Positions 9,350-17,633 of a DNA stretch of 64,000 bases are shown here, piece by piece. The position numbers were made by a program, and so were the translations under genes. The notes beneath the pieces were generated by a model. It saw nothing but the letters and a program-made list of their open reading frames with translations. It searched no databases and had not been told where the DNA came from. The stretch lies in contig JACKAO010000006.1 in assembly GCA_020635035.1 (NCBI GenBank), forward strand, positions 284,307-348,306. The letters run 5' to 3'. Origin of the DNA: Calditrichia bacterium (GTDB taxonomy: Bacteria; Calditrichota; Calditrichia; Calditrichales; J004). How positions within the stretch are numbered: position 1 is the stretch's first letter; every line of letters starts with the position of its first letter.

Positions 9350-10030
9350 ATGTTAAAGAAAATTTCAGTTAAAAATATAACTTTGGTAGCCGTTGTGTTT
9401 GCCATGATGAGTAGTCCGCTGTTTGCGCAATTCGATATTGGAGCAGATGTTGTATCCAGATATGTATGGCGCGGGTGGGATTTTGGTAATTCCGCAGCGG
9501 TTCAGCCTGCCTTAACATACGGTACCGAGCTTGCCGGTGGTGCACTAGAAATTGGGGCCTGGGGTAGTTTTGCATTAACCAGCGGTGCAGCAAATGAAAA
9601 TGATCTTTATGTAAGTTATTCTACGGGTCCGGTAACAGTGGTGGTTACCGATTATTATTTTCCGGGTTACACAGGAGCAGATAAATTTGGTAATTATGGC
9701 GAAAATGGCGGACACATTCTTGAAGCAGGTGCCGGTTTTTCCGCAGGTATTTTCTCTTTAATGGGTTTTTATAACTTCTCAGGTTTTGACAGTGAGAATT
9801 CTGCCTACGTTGAACTGGGTGTAACTCCTCCTTATGAAGTAGAAGGTATAGAACTTGGACTTTTTGTTGGGGCAGGTAATGGAGTTTATGATTTTGTGGC
9901 AGCCGGTGAATCTCCTGAATTTGTTTTAACAAATGTAGGTCTGAGTGTAAGTAAAGATAATTATTCTGCAAGCTATATCGTTAATCCTGATCAGGAAACA
10001 TCTTTCCTGGTGTTCGGAATAAGTCTTTAG
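9350..10030 (+). CDS. TorF/Gcw_chp family putative outer-membrane porin
   Basis: The 226-residue protein has a signal peptide ending at FAQ (residues 1-25), then the family opening DIGADVVSRYVWRGWDFGN. Alternating beta-strands follow to the end (FLVFGISL). This matches the TorF/Gcw_chp family of small beta-barrel proteins (about 200-250 residues). GGGAGG lies 8 bases before the ATG. The gene sits 41 bases upstream of amtB. In other bacteria members of this family are often found next to ammonium-transport genes, so a role in passage of small nitrogen compounds across the outer membrane is a fair inference but not shown by the sequence. Confidence 0.8.
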   Translation: MLKKISVKNITLVAVVFAMMSSPLFAQFDIGADVVSRYVWRGWDFGNSAAVQPALTYGTELAGGALEIGAWGSFALTSGAANENDLYVSYSTGPVTVVVTDYYFPGYTGADKFGNYGENGGHILEAGAGFSAGIFSLMGFYNFSGFDSENSAYVELGVTPPYEVEGIELGLFVGAGNGVYDFVAAGESPEFVLTNVGLSVSKDNYSASYIVNPDQETSFLVFGISL

Positions 10031-10071
10031 TTAACGTATAAATTTTAGTCCTTCAAAGGAGAGAAAAAATC

Positions 10072-11364
10072 ATGAAATTTCGAATGTATTTAACATTTAT
10101 TTTGGTTCTGCTGATAGGCGGTTTTGCATTTGCCGATGTTGATCCGGTAGCTGAAAATGCTTATGCAATTGATAATTTCTTCCTGTTCATTGCGGCGGTG
10201 CTTGTTCTTTTTATGCAGGCTGGATTTGCGATGGTGGAAGCAGGTCTTAACAGCGCAAAGAATACAGTTAATATTCTCTTTAAAAATTTAATGGATTTGT
10301 GTATTGGAGGTTTACTGTACTTTGTCGTTGGATATAGCCTTATGTATGGCGACGATCTTTTAGGTGGTTTTTTCGGATTTGCCGGTTTCGGAATCAGTTC
10401 AGCAGCACCGGATGCAGCCGCAGGAGCATTGCACCCGCAAGTTGACTGGCTTTTCCAGGTGGCTTTTGCTGCAACAGCTGCAACCATCGTATCCGGATCT
10501 GTAGCTGGTCGTATGAAGTTTGTATCTTACCTTATATACTCTGCTTTTATCACAGGTCTTGTTTATCCGATCAGCGGCTTCTGGAAATGGGGTGGAGGCT
10601 GGTTAGATCAGATAGGGTTTTATGACTTTGCCGGATCACTTGTCGTTCATGCAGTTGGTGGTTTTGCCGGCTTAGCAGGAGCAATAGTTCTTGGTCCAAG
10701 AATTGGTCGATTTGATGGAAAGCCAAAAGCAATGCCAGGTCATAATTTATCACTTGCTGCTCTTGGTGTATTTGTATTATGGGTAGGTTGGTATGGTTTC
10801 AATCCGGGTAGTCAATTGGCTATTGTCGGTGCTGATAATACCGCGGCAGTAATGTTAATTGCAGTGAATACTTCACTTGCAGCGATGGCTGGTGGTGTTG
10901 TAGCAATGATTACTGCCTGGATAATGTTTAAAAAACCTGATTTAACTATGGCACTCAACGGTGTACTGGCCGGTCTTGTGGGTATAACAGCTAATTGTGA
11001 TTCTGTTACAAATGGTGAAGCTATTGTTATTGGTGTTGTTGCAGGTATTATTGTGGTCTTTGGTATCAAGCTTCTTGATAAATTGAAGATTGATGATCCT
11101 GTGGGTGCTTTTCCTGTGCACGGGCTGGCTGGTGTTTGGGGTGGTTTAGCTACATGGATTTTTGGTGGACACCCGATGGTTGCCCAGATTGTCGGGTCAT
11201 TGGTAATACCGGTATGGGCATTCGCAACTTGTTTTGTTTTATTTTCAGTATTGAAAGCAGCCGGAATCCTGCGTGTAAGCGCTGAAGATGAATTACGGGG
11301 TCTCGATATTTCTGAACACGGTGAAGAAGCTTATAACGGCTTCCAGTTCTTTACAACCCAATAA
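10072..11364 (+). CDS. amtB: Ammonium transporter
   Basis: This 430-residue inner-membrane channel of the Amt/Rh family moves ammonia or ammonium into the cell. It has a cleavable signal sequence ending at AFA, about eleven membrane helices and family motifs such as DNFFLFIAAVLVLFMQAGFAMVE at the start of helix 1. GSVAGRMKF, FWKWGGGWL and VHAVGGFAGLAGA follow in the middle, and PVHGLAGVWGG near the end. The twin pore histidines lie in LVVHAVGG and PVHGLAG. A strong AAAGGAG precedes the ATG. The P-II gene follows after 48 bases; P-II proteins bind AmtB directly and close it when nitrogen is plentiful. Confidence 0.97.
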   Translation: MKFRMYLTFILVLLIGGFAFADVDPVAENAYAIDNFFLFIAAVLVLFMQAGFAMVEAGLNSAKNTVNILFKNLMDLCIGGLLYFVVGYSLMYGDDLLGGFFGFAGFGISSAAPDAAAGALHPQVDWLFQVAFAATAATIVSGSVAGRMKFVSYLIYSAFITGLVYPISGFWKWGGGWLDQIGFYDFAGSLVVHAVGGFAGLAGAIVLGPRIGRFDGKPKAMPGHNLSLAALGVFVLWVGWYGFNPGSQLAIVGADNTAAVMLIAVNTSLAAMAGGVVAMITAWIMFKKPDLTMALNGVLAGLVGITANCDSVTNGEAIVIGVVAGIIVVFGIKLLDKLKIDDPVGAFPVHGLAGVWGGLATWIFGGHPMVAQIVGSLVIPVWAFATCFVLFSVLKAAGILRVSAEDELRGLDISEHGEEAYNGFQFFTTQ

Positions 11365-11412
11365 AGACTTATCTTTCTGAAACAATAAAATGAACCAAAA
11401 AGGAAAATCCAA

Positions 11413-11754
11413 ATGAAACTTATTATAGCATATATACAGCCGGAGCGTTTAAACGCTGTTAAACAAGTGCTTTACGAAAAAGAGATCTATAAAATATCTG
11501 TAACAAATGCCCTTGGATGTGGTCAGCAAAAAGGCTTTCATGAAACTTATCGCGGGGTTGATATCGAAGTTAATCTGCTTAAAAAAATCCGTATAGAAAT
11601 AGCAGTTAACGAAGACTATGTTAAGCCAACAATTGATGCAATTATTGAAGGAGCGCGTACAGGAAACATCGGCGATGGTAAAATCTTTGTCATGGATCTG
11701 GCAGATTGTATCAGGATTAGAACCGGTGAAACAGGCAAAGAAGCAATAGGATAA
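11413..11754 (+). CDS. P-II nitrogen regulatory protein (GlnK-like), T-loop lacks Tyr51
   Basis: The 113-residue protein spans the full P-II fold. It reads 2-oxoglutarate and ATP/ADP and regulates AmtB and other nitrogen targets. Recognisable parts are the start MKLIIAYIQPERLNAV, the B-loop region ARTGNIGDGKIFV and the end IRIRTGETGKEAIG. In the T-loop, residues 46-51 read YRGVDI, so the uridylylated Tyr51 of enterobacterial GlnB/GlnK is Ile here. Position 49, serine in cyanobacteria, is Val. Control by covalent modification at those sites is therefore unlikely. It is co-directional with amtB and followed by a terminator. Confidence 0.95.
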   Translation: MKLIIAYIQPERLNAVKQVLYEKEIYKISVTNALGCGQQKGFHETYRGVDIEVNLLKKIRIEIAVNEDYVKPTIDAIIEGARTGNIGDGKIFVMDLADCIRIRTGETGKEAIG

Positions 11755-11771
11755 ATGCAAACCCTGAAACC

Positions 11772-11825
11772 GGGATAAATTCGCTGTTAATACGGGCTTT
11801 ATAACAGTGGGTTTATCCCTTTTTT
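11772..11825 (+). terminator. Terminator after the P-II gene
   Basis: GGGATAAA (11772-11779) pairs with TTTATCCC (11812-11819), with an inner CTGTTA/TAACAG pair, and is followed by six T. It ends the porin-amtB-P-II transcript. Confidence 0.75.
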
Positions 11826-11929
11826 GTGCTTGGTACGTAGTTTATACTGAAAAAAATTAATAAAATATTGATTTACTCTTAATTTTTTTTTAAATACGGC
11901 GTCGAATAATTGAATTATTTAAGGTGCAA

Positions 11930-12421
11930 ATGCAATTTCATAAATTAGATCAAATTGATATTCAGATTTTACAAATAATTCAGAAACGTGCACGTATTAA
12001 GCGAAAAGATCTGGCAGAGCTGGTTCATTTAACCATTCCGGCTGTTTCTGAAAGAATGAGAAAAATGCAGGAAGAAGGTTATATAAAAAAATACACCACT
12101 GTTTTAGATCCCAAAAAAGTTAATCTTGGTGTAACTGCTTTTATCTTCATTAAAGTTGATACTTCTTCTCACTATTCCGATGTAATTACGCAGGCATTGA
12201 AATATCCTGAAATTTTAGAATGCCACGCCATAACCGGTGCAGGTTCACATTTATTAAAAGTTCGAACAATCAATGTGGATGGCCTGGAAAAATTATTGAG
12301 TATTATTCAAAGCTGGGATGGTGTTATAAACACAAAAACCAATCTTGTTTTATCCAGTCCCAAAGAATCAACTGAGTTATCACTTGACCATTTAAGTATC
12401 GAAGAAAAAGAGCAGGTATAA
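11930..12421 (+). CDS. Lrp/AsnC family transcriptional regulator
   Basis: The 163-residue protein has an N-terminal AsnC-type helix-turn-helix (IDIQILQIIQKRARIKRKDL, then IPAVSERMRKMQEEGYI). A RAM ligand-binding domain follows from about residue 70 (LGVTAFIFIKV, ITGAGSHLLKV). I chose ATG 11930 rather than GTG 11924 because AAGG lies five bases before 11930. It ends 32 bases before the glutamine synthetase gene and is co-directional, so it probably senses an amino acid and controls that gene. A close paralogue lies on the other side of the synthetase gene. Confidence 0.9.
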   Translation: MQFHKLDQIDIQILQIIQKRARIKRKDLAELVHLTIPAVSERMRKMQEEGYIKKYTTVLDPKKVNLGVTAFIFIKVDTSSHYSDVITQALKYPEILECHAITGAGSHLLKVRTINVDGLEKLLSIIQSWDGVINTKTNLVLSSPKESTELSLDHLSIEEKEQV

Positions 12422-12453
12422 ACTAAAAATTATTTAATAAGGAGGATTTTTTA

Positions 12454-14568
12454 ATGAGTTCCAAGGCTGAAAATGTTCTCAGTTATTTTGGCAAAAACAC
12501 ATTTAATGACGCAGTTATGCGTGATAAATTGTCAAAAGAAGTATACAAAAAATTAAAAGCCAATATCCAGAAAGGTGAAAAACTTTTACCTGAAATCGCT
12601 AATTCGGTAGCACATGCCATGAAAGAATGGGCACTGGAAAATGGTGTTACACACTTTACGCACTGGTTCCAGCCAATGACAGGGTTAACCGCAGAAAAGC
12701 ATGATGCATTTCTTGAGATCGAGAAAAATGGCGATCCTATTCAACGTTTTGATGGTGATAAGCTGATCCAGGGTGAACCGGATGCATCAAGCTTTCCGAG
12801 TGGTGGAATGCGTGCCACATTTGAAGCCCGCGGTTACACAATCTGGGATACAACAAGTCCTGCTTTTATTATGGAAGGTCCGGCAGGAAGTACCTTATGT
12901 ATACCCACAGTTTTTATTTCATATAATGGTGAAGCTCTTGATAAGAAAACACCATTACTGCGTTCTATGCGTGCGCTGAATGATTCTGCGAAAAAATTAA
13001 TTAAACTTTTTGGCCGTGATGTGGATCAGGTTACTACAACCCTTGGACCGGAACAGGAATATTTTCTTATTGATCAGAAATTTTATGACCAGCGTCCCGA
13101 CCTTGTCCTGGCCGGCAGAACTTTGATTGGTGCAGAACCGCCAAAAGGCCAGGAAATGGAAGATCATTATTTTGGCAGTATCAAAGAGAGAGCGCTTGAG
13201 TTTATGCAACTCTCAGAAAAAGAACTTTACAAGCTTGGTATCCCGGCAAAAACACGCCATAATGAAGTTGCCCCGCATCAATTTGAGATTGCTCCGATCT
13301 TTTCAGAAGCTAATCTGGCAGCGGATCGTAATCAGCAGGTAATGGAAGTTCTTAAAAAAGTGGCAACCCGTTTAAATCTTGCAATTTTAATGAATGAAAA
13401 ACCCTTTGCCGGTGTGAATGGAAGCGGAAAACATTTAAACTGGTCTGTGGTTGACAGTGATGGTTATAATTTACTGGATCCGGGACATACCCCTAAGGAA
13501 AACCTGCAATTCCTGACCGTGCTGGTTTCTGTTTTACATGCTGTTTACAAATATTCTGATATATTAAGGGCATCCATTGCGTCTCCGGGAAATGATCATC
13601 GTCTTGGTGCTAATGAAGCACCCCCTGCAATTATATCTGTTTTCCTTGGTTCAGCTTTGTATGATATTCTGGAAAGCATCGAAAAAGGTTCAGATCATGT
13701 GACCGAACAAAAAATAATTGATCTCGATCTGGAAAATCTTCCTACTATCCTGCAGGATAACACAGACAGAAACAGAACATCCCCATTTGCTTTTACTGGA
13801 AATAAATTTGAGTTCCGTGCATTAGGAAGTTCAGCGAGTGTGTCTACCCCTGCAACAATTTTAAATTCAGCTGTTGCAGAATCTTTTGAAATCATTTCAA
13901 AGGAAATTGAATCCAGGATGAAAAAAGGATCCGATGTAAAAGATGCCTGTATCGCTGTACTGAAAAAATATATTACAGAGACCAAGCCTGTTTGCTTTAA
14001 TGGTGATAATTATTCTGCGGACTGGGTTAAAGAAGCTGAAAAACGTGGTTTACCAAATCTGAAAAACACCGCATCATCGCTTCCGGCATATATTGCCAAG
14101 AAAAATGTGGAAATGCTCACCAAATTTAAAATTTTCACTAAAGAAGAAATTCACTCTCGCTATAATATTAAGCTGGAAAGATATTGTAATACAATTGCTA
14201 TTGAATATAAAACACTTAAAACAATGGCAAATACAATGATAGTTCCCACCGCTATTGATTATCAGAATATCCTGATTGGTACCGTATCCGGGTTGAAACA
14301 ACTTGGTATTGCCTGTGATGAACAGACGAAAAGGCTGAGTACTGTTTCAGAACATATTGAGTCATTGTCGAAAGCACTCTCTAAACTGGATAAAAAAATC
14401 GAAAAGGCAGAATCTGAGCATGATGAACAGAAAAAAGCACTTTTCCTTACGGACTCACTTATCCCGGTAATGAATTCTATTCGTGAACATTGCGACGCTC
14501 TTGAAGAGCTGGTTCCTGATCAGGATTGGCCATTACCAAAATACAGAGAAATGCTTTTTATAATGTAA
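12454..14568 (+). CDS. glnN: Glutamine synthetase type III
   Basis: This 704-residue enzyme makes glutamine from glutamate, ammonium and ATP. The length, about 700 rather than 450-470, and the N-terminal GSIII segment (MSSKAENVLSYFGKNTFND, HFTHWFQPMTG, GGMRATFEARGYTIWDTTSPAF) place it in type III. Catalytic-core motifs include LGPEQEYFLID, RHNEVAPHQFEIAPIF, NEKPFAGVNGSGKHLNWS and NRTSPFAFTGNKFEFR. The C-terminal GSIII helical region (LSKLDKKIEKAES) is intact. The ribosome site is AAGGAGG. Type III enzymes lack the adenylylation tyrosine, so regulation is likely by the flanking Lrp-type proteins or by P-II. Confidence 0.97.
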   Translation: MSSKAENVLSYFGKNTFNDAVMRDKLSKEVYKKLKANIQKGEKLLPEIANSVAHAMKEWALENGVTHFTHWFQPMTGLTAEKHDAFLEIEKNGDPIQRFDGDKLIQGEPDASSFPSGGMRATFEARGYTIWDTTSPAFIMEGPAGSTLCIPTVFISYNGEALDKKTPLLRSMRALNDSAKKLIKLFGRDVDQVTTTLGPEQEYFLIDQKFYDQRPDLVLAGRTLIGAEPPKGQEMEDHYFGSIKERALEFMQLSEKELYKLGIPAKTRHNEVAPHQFEIAPIFSEANLAADRNQQVMEVLKKVATRLNLAILMNEKPFAGVNGSGKHLNWSVVDSDGYNLLDPGHTPKENLQFLTVLVSVLHAVYKYSDILRASIASPGNDHRLGANEAPPAIISVFLGSALYDILESIEKGSDHVTEQKIIDLDLENLPTILQDNTDRNRTSPFAFTGNKFEFRALGSSASVSTPATILNSAVAESFEIISKEIESRMKKGSDVKDACIAVLKKYITETKPVCFNGDNYSADWVKEAEKRGLPNLKNTASSLPAYIAKKNVEMLTKFKIFTKEEIHSRYNIKLERYCNTIAIEYKTLKTMANTMIVPTAIDYQNILIGTVSGLKQLGIACDEQTKRLSTVSEHIESLSKALSKLDKKIEKAESEHDEQKKALFLTDSLIPVMNSIREHCDALEELVPDQDWPLPKYREMLFIM

Positions 14569-14577
14569 ACCAACAAG

Positions 14578-14601
14578 GCCCCTCCAATGAGGGGCTTTTT
14601 T
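14578..14601 (+). terminator. Terminator after glutamine synthetase
   Basis: GCCCCTC-CAAT-GAGGGGC followed by six T is a textbook Rho-independent terminator, beginning nine bases after the glnN stop codon. Confidence 0.92.
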
Positions 14602-14753
14602 ATTCCTGATTTAAGCTGTTTTTAGTCATTATATACCTAATCTCCCATCTATAAAACTTTATTTATTTTTGTAAAAAGAGTAGTTTAGTTTAATAAATAT
14701 CGTATATTAACCATTAAATGATGTAATCCTGGGATTAAGTGAAAGAATGAATA

Positions 14754-15245
14754 ATGTACCGAGATAACAAGCTTGATGATATTGATTTGACTATTCTTGA
14801 AATACTGCAAAAACACGGTCGTACGCGCAGAAATGAAATAGCAGAAATAGTAGGACTTTCTTTGCCGGCTGTAAGTGAGCGAGTCTTAAAACTTGAAGAC
14901 CAGGGTTATATAAAAAGTTTTCATGCACATTTGGATAATCATAAAGTTGGTCTTGGTGTAACCGCACTTATTTTTATAACAACGGAATCATCTACTTATT
15001 ATCCTGATATTCTTGAAAGAGCAAATGCAAATGAGAACATCCAGGAATGTCATACAATCACAGGAATTGGATCTCATATACTAAAAGTTCGGGCAGAAGA
15101 TATGAAAGCACTTGAGAAAATATTGAATCAGGTTCAGGCATGGCCCGGAGTTAAAGACACTACAACGAATATTGTACTTTCTACTATAAAAGAAACAACC
15201 ATCCTTCCAGTTAGACATCTCAAGAAAAAAGTGGAACAAGTATAA
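14754..15245 (+). CDS. Lrp/AsnC family transcriptional regulator (paralogue of the 11.9-kb gene)
   Basis: This 163-residue protein has the same build as the regulator upstream of glnN: helix-turn-helix (IDLTILEILQKHGRTRRNEIAEIVGL, LPAVSERVLKLEDQGYI) and RAM domain (LGVTALIFITTESS, ITGIGSHILKVRAED). Both proteins also end in EQV. They look like a duplication that brackets the glutamine synthetase gene. It has its own upstream region after the glnN terminator and only a weak ribosome site. It probably regulates the local nitrogen genes or itself. Confidence 0.9.
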   Translation: MYRDNKLDDIDLTILEILQKHGRTRRNEIAEIVGLSLPAVSERVLKLEDQGYIKSFHAHLDNHKVGLGVTALIFITTESSTYYPDILERANANENIQECHTITGIGSHILKVRAEDMKALEKILNQVQAWPGVKDTTTNIVLSTIKETTILPVRHLKKKVEQV

Positions 15246-15484
15246 TTTCACTTAATTCGGCAACATCTGCTGTAAATAAAATCAGCTATATTTAATGACA
15301 GAAGAATAATTTTTTAAAATTATCTCCTGATTTGTCTTTTAATTAAAGGTAGAACCTTCCTGCATTGACGATTGTAAAGAAACATCTTTCAAGGTTGCTT
15401 TAGTTATTTGCAATATGTAAATTTTCTGTGATTATTTTTGCCCGAAATCCGCGATTAATCTTACTAAATCTAAGGAGTATAACT

Positions 15485-16441
15485 ATGTTGAATAAAATAG
15501 CTGTAATTGGCGGCGGAAACATTGGTGGTGTTGTGGTGCAGGAAGTTGCAAGCCGTAAATTAGCCCGCAGTGTAGCACTTGTGGATGTTAAAGAACCTGA
15601 ATTTGCAAAAGGTAAATGTCTTGATATCGCCGAAGGAACACCTGTAATAGGAGCAGATATCAATGTTGAAGGATCAAAAGAATACGATGTAATTGAAGGT
15701 GCAGACATTGTTATTAATACTGCAGGTGTGCCACGTACAACCCGTCCGGATGGTACATTGCCGACCCGGGAAGAACTCCTGGCGACGAATCTTAAAATAA
15801 CAGATTTTGTAAGCGCAGGAATTGCAAAATATGCGCCGGACGCAATAGTAATTTCAATTGCTAATCCATTGGATGCAATCGTTTACAGGCTGCATATGAA
15901 TCTGAAAAAAGACCGCTCAAAATTATTAGGAATGGCTGGGGTACTTGACTCCGCGCGTTACAGATTGTTTATAGCGCAGGAAGCCGGAGTGAGTGTTGAA
16001 AATGTTGAAGCCATGGTGCTTGGTGGTCATGGTGATGATATGTTGCCTATTCGTTCAGCATGCCGTATTGCAGGGATGCCGGTTGAAAAATTTGTTTCCC
16101 CTGAAAAATTAGAAGCCATTGAAAACCGTACCCGTAAAGCAGGTGGAGAAGTAGTAAAACTGCTTGGCAGCGGGTCAGCATTTGTCTCCCCGGCATGGAG
16201 CGCACTCGAAATGGCAGAAGCTATTATTTATGATAAACGCAAGATTGTTCCGGTTTGTACCCTGCTAAAAGGCGAATACGGTGTTGATGGCTTGTTTATC
16301 GGTGTGCCGGCAATTTTGGGTAAAAACGGTGTTGAACAGATTATTGAAATGGATTTAACTGATGAAGAGAAAGAGTTGTTTAAGAAATCTGTTGCATCTG
16401 TTAAAAAAACCGCAGATGAAGTAGTTGCCATGACCAAGTAA
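15485..16441 (+). CDS. mdh: Malate dehydrogenase with an extended substrate loop
   Basis: The 318-residue NAD-dependent lactate/malate dehydrogenase family protein has the Rossmann motif IAVIGGGNIGG at its start. The start ATG is preceded by AAGGAG seven bases upstream; an earlier in-frame ATG at 15428 has no such site. GMAGVLDSARYR and the catalytic GGHGDDMLP agree with malate dehydrogenase. The mobile substrate loop is unusual. Between the two substrate arginines most enzymes have five residues (as in RKPGMSR), but here there are ten (TTRPDGTLPT). Malate as substrate is the best guess. A terminator follows, so the gene stands alone. Confidence 0.88.
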   Translation: MLNKIAVIGGGNIGGVVVQEVASRKLARSVALVDVKEPEFAKGKCLDIAEGTPVIGADINVEGSKEYDVIEGADIVINTAGVPRTTRPDGTLPTREELLATNLKITDFVSAGIAKYAPDAIVISIANPLDAIVYRLHMNLKKDRSKLLGMAGVLDSARYRLFIAQEAGVSVENVEAMVLGGHGDDMLPIRSACRIAGMPVEKFVSPEKLEAIENRTRKAGGEVVKLLGSGSAFVSPAWSALEMAEAIIYDKRKIVPVCTLLKGEYGVDGLFIGVPAILGKNGVEQIIEMDLTDEEKELFKKSVASVKKTADEVVAMTK

Positions 16442-16460
16442 TTTTTTGCTTAAATGGAAA

Positions 16461-16487
16461 GGGCTGCCCATAATGGCAGCTCTTTTT
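16461..16487 (+). terminator. Terminator after mdh
   Basis: GGGCTGCC pairs with GGCAGCTC (one G-T pair) around a CATAAT loop and is followed by five T. Confidence 0.8.
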
Positions 16488-16606
16488 GATTGATAATTAT
16501 CCCCCTTAATATTGTTCACTTTTTTTATTCGATTCTGAATTAAATAAACTCATCTTGATATTTACCGATAAATACATCTTACATTTAATAAAAACTACGA
16601 GAGTTC

Positions 16607-17515
16607 ATGAAACAAAAAAAAGTTATTATGATCGTTGAAGACGATATTGAAATGCGATCAATTCTTAAACTCTATTTAACGAATATCGGTTATAATATAA
16701 TTGTTGCAGATAACGGGGACGATGCATATGAAAAAATTCGTCACAATACCCCCGATTTAATTCTCAGTGACATAATGATGCCAGGAACGGATGGTATTGA
16801 TTTAAGAAATAAACTTCTTAAAAATCCTGAATACCGAATAATTCCTTTTATTTTTGTATCCGCATTAGGGAAAATTGAAGAAAAAATAAAAGGCTTAAAA
16901 CTGTTTGTTGATGATTATATAGTTAAACCCTTTGACATGGCGGAATTGGTTGTAAGGATTCAGTCAACGATAAAAAGAAGTGAATACTTTAATGATCTTA
17001 TAAAAATAGATTCACTTACCAAACTCTATAATCGTAAAACATTTTTTAAGGAACTGGAAAAGGAAATAAAACGGGTTTCAAGGTATAATACACAGATGTC
17101 CGTTGCTATAATTGATCTTGACTATTTTAAAAAATGTAATGACACTTATGGTCACGTTTTTGGAGATTCCGTTTTGATAAAAGTGTCAGAATTTTTGCTT
17201 TCATCTTTACGCGAAACTGATTTTGCAGGAAGATTTGGTGGAGAAGAGTTTTTAGTAGCAATGCCTGAAACAGACAAAGAAGGTGCCAAAATTGTAATTG
17301 AAAGATTTAGAAAATCTGTTCAGGAAATGGAGTTCGAAATACCTGGCTTCAGGATAACATTCAGTGCCGGTATTGCCACAATACCTGAAGATGGTAATGA
17401 AGGTGATGACATTGTAAGAACAGCAGACATAGCTTTATATAAAGCAAAAAACAATGGCCGGAACCGTGTAGAAGTTTTTGATGCATCCCTGCAATCAAAC
17501 ATTACTATTGTTTGA
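16607..17515 (+). CDS. Response regulator with diguanylate cyclase (GGDEF) output
   Basis: In this 302-residue protein the receiver domain (1-120) carries the acidic pair Asp12/Asp13, phospho-acceptor Asp55 (LILSDIMMPGTDG) and the conserved Lys in YIVKPF. The GGDEF domain (about 130-300) has KIDSLTKLYNR, an intact active site GRFGGEEFLVAMP and SAGIAT, so it should make cyclic di-GMP from two GTP when phosphorylated. It is a single gene with no partner kinase beside it. Two related response regulators lie at 27.6 and 28.7 kb. Confidence 0.93.
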   Translation: MKQKKVIMIVEDDIEMRSILKLYLTNIGYNIIVADNGDDAYEKIRHNTPDLILSDIMMPGTDGIDLRNKLLKNPEYRIIPFIFVSALGKIEEKIKGLKLFVDDYIVKPFDMAELVVRIQSTIKRSEYFNDLIKIDSLTKLYNRKTFFKELEKEIKRVSRYNTQMSVAIIDLDYFKKCNDTYGHVFGDSVLIKVSEFLLSSLRETDFAGRFGGEEFLVAMPETDKEGAKIVIERFRKSVQEMEFEIPGFRITFSAGIATIPEDGNEGDDIVRTADIALYKAKNNGRNRVEVFDASLQSNITIV

Positions 17516-17633
17516 AAGCCTAAATCAGCCTGCGCAGAAATACCTTTATTTGTATCATCCTTTGATTCTTACGTATATTAATTGCTTAAAAAAACAATAA
17601 AAGGCAATTTAAGAATATACTGTAAGGAAAAAT

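Noticed and set aside
9645..9971. Long minus-strand frame opposite the porin gene
   Set aside because: It mirrors the porin frame, is low-complexity in His/Leu/Gln and has no ribosome site; a shadow frame.
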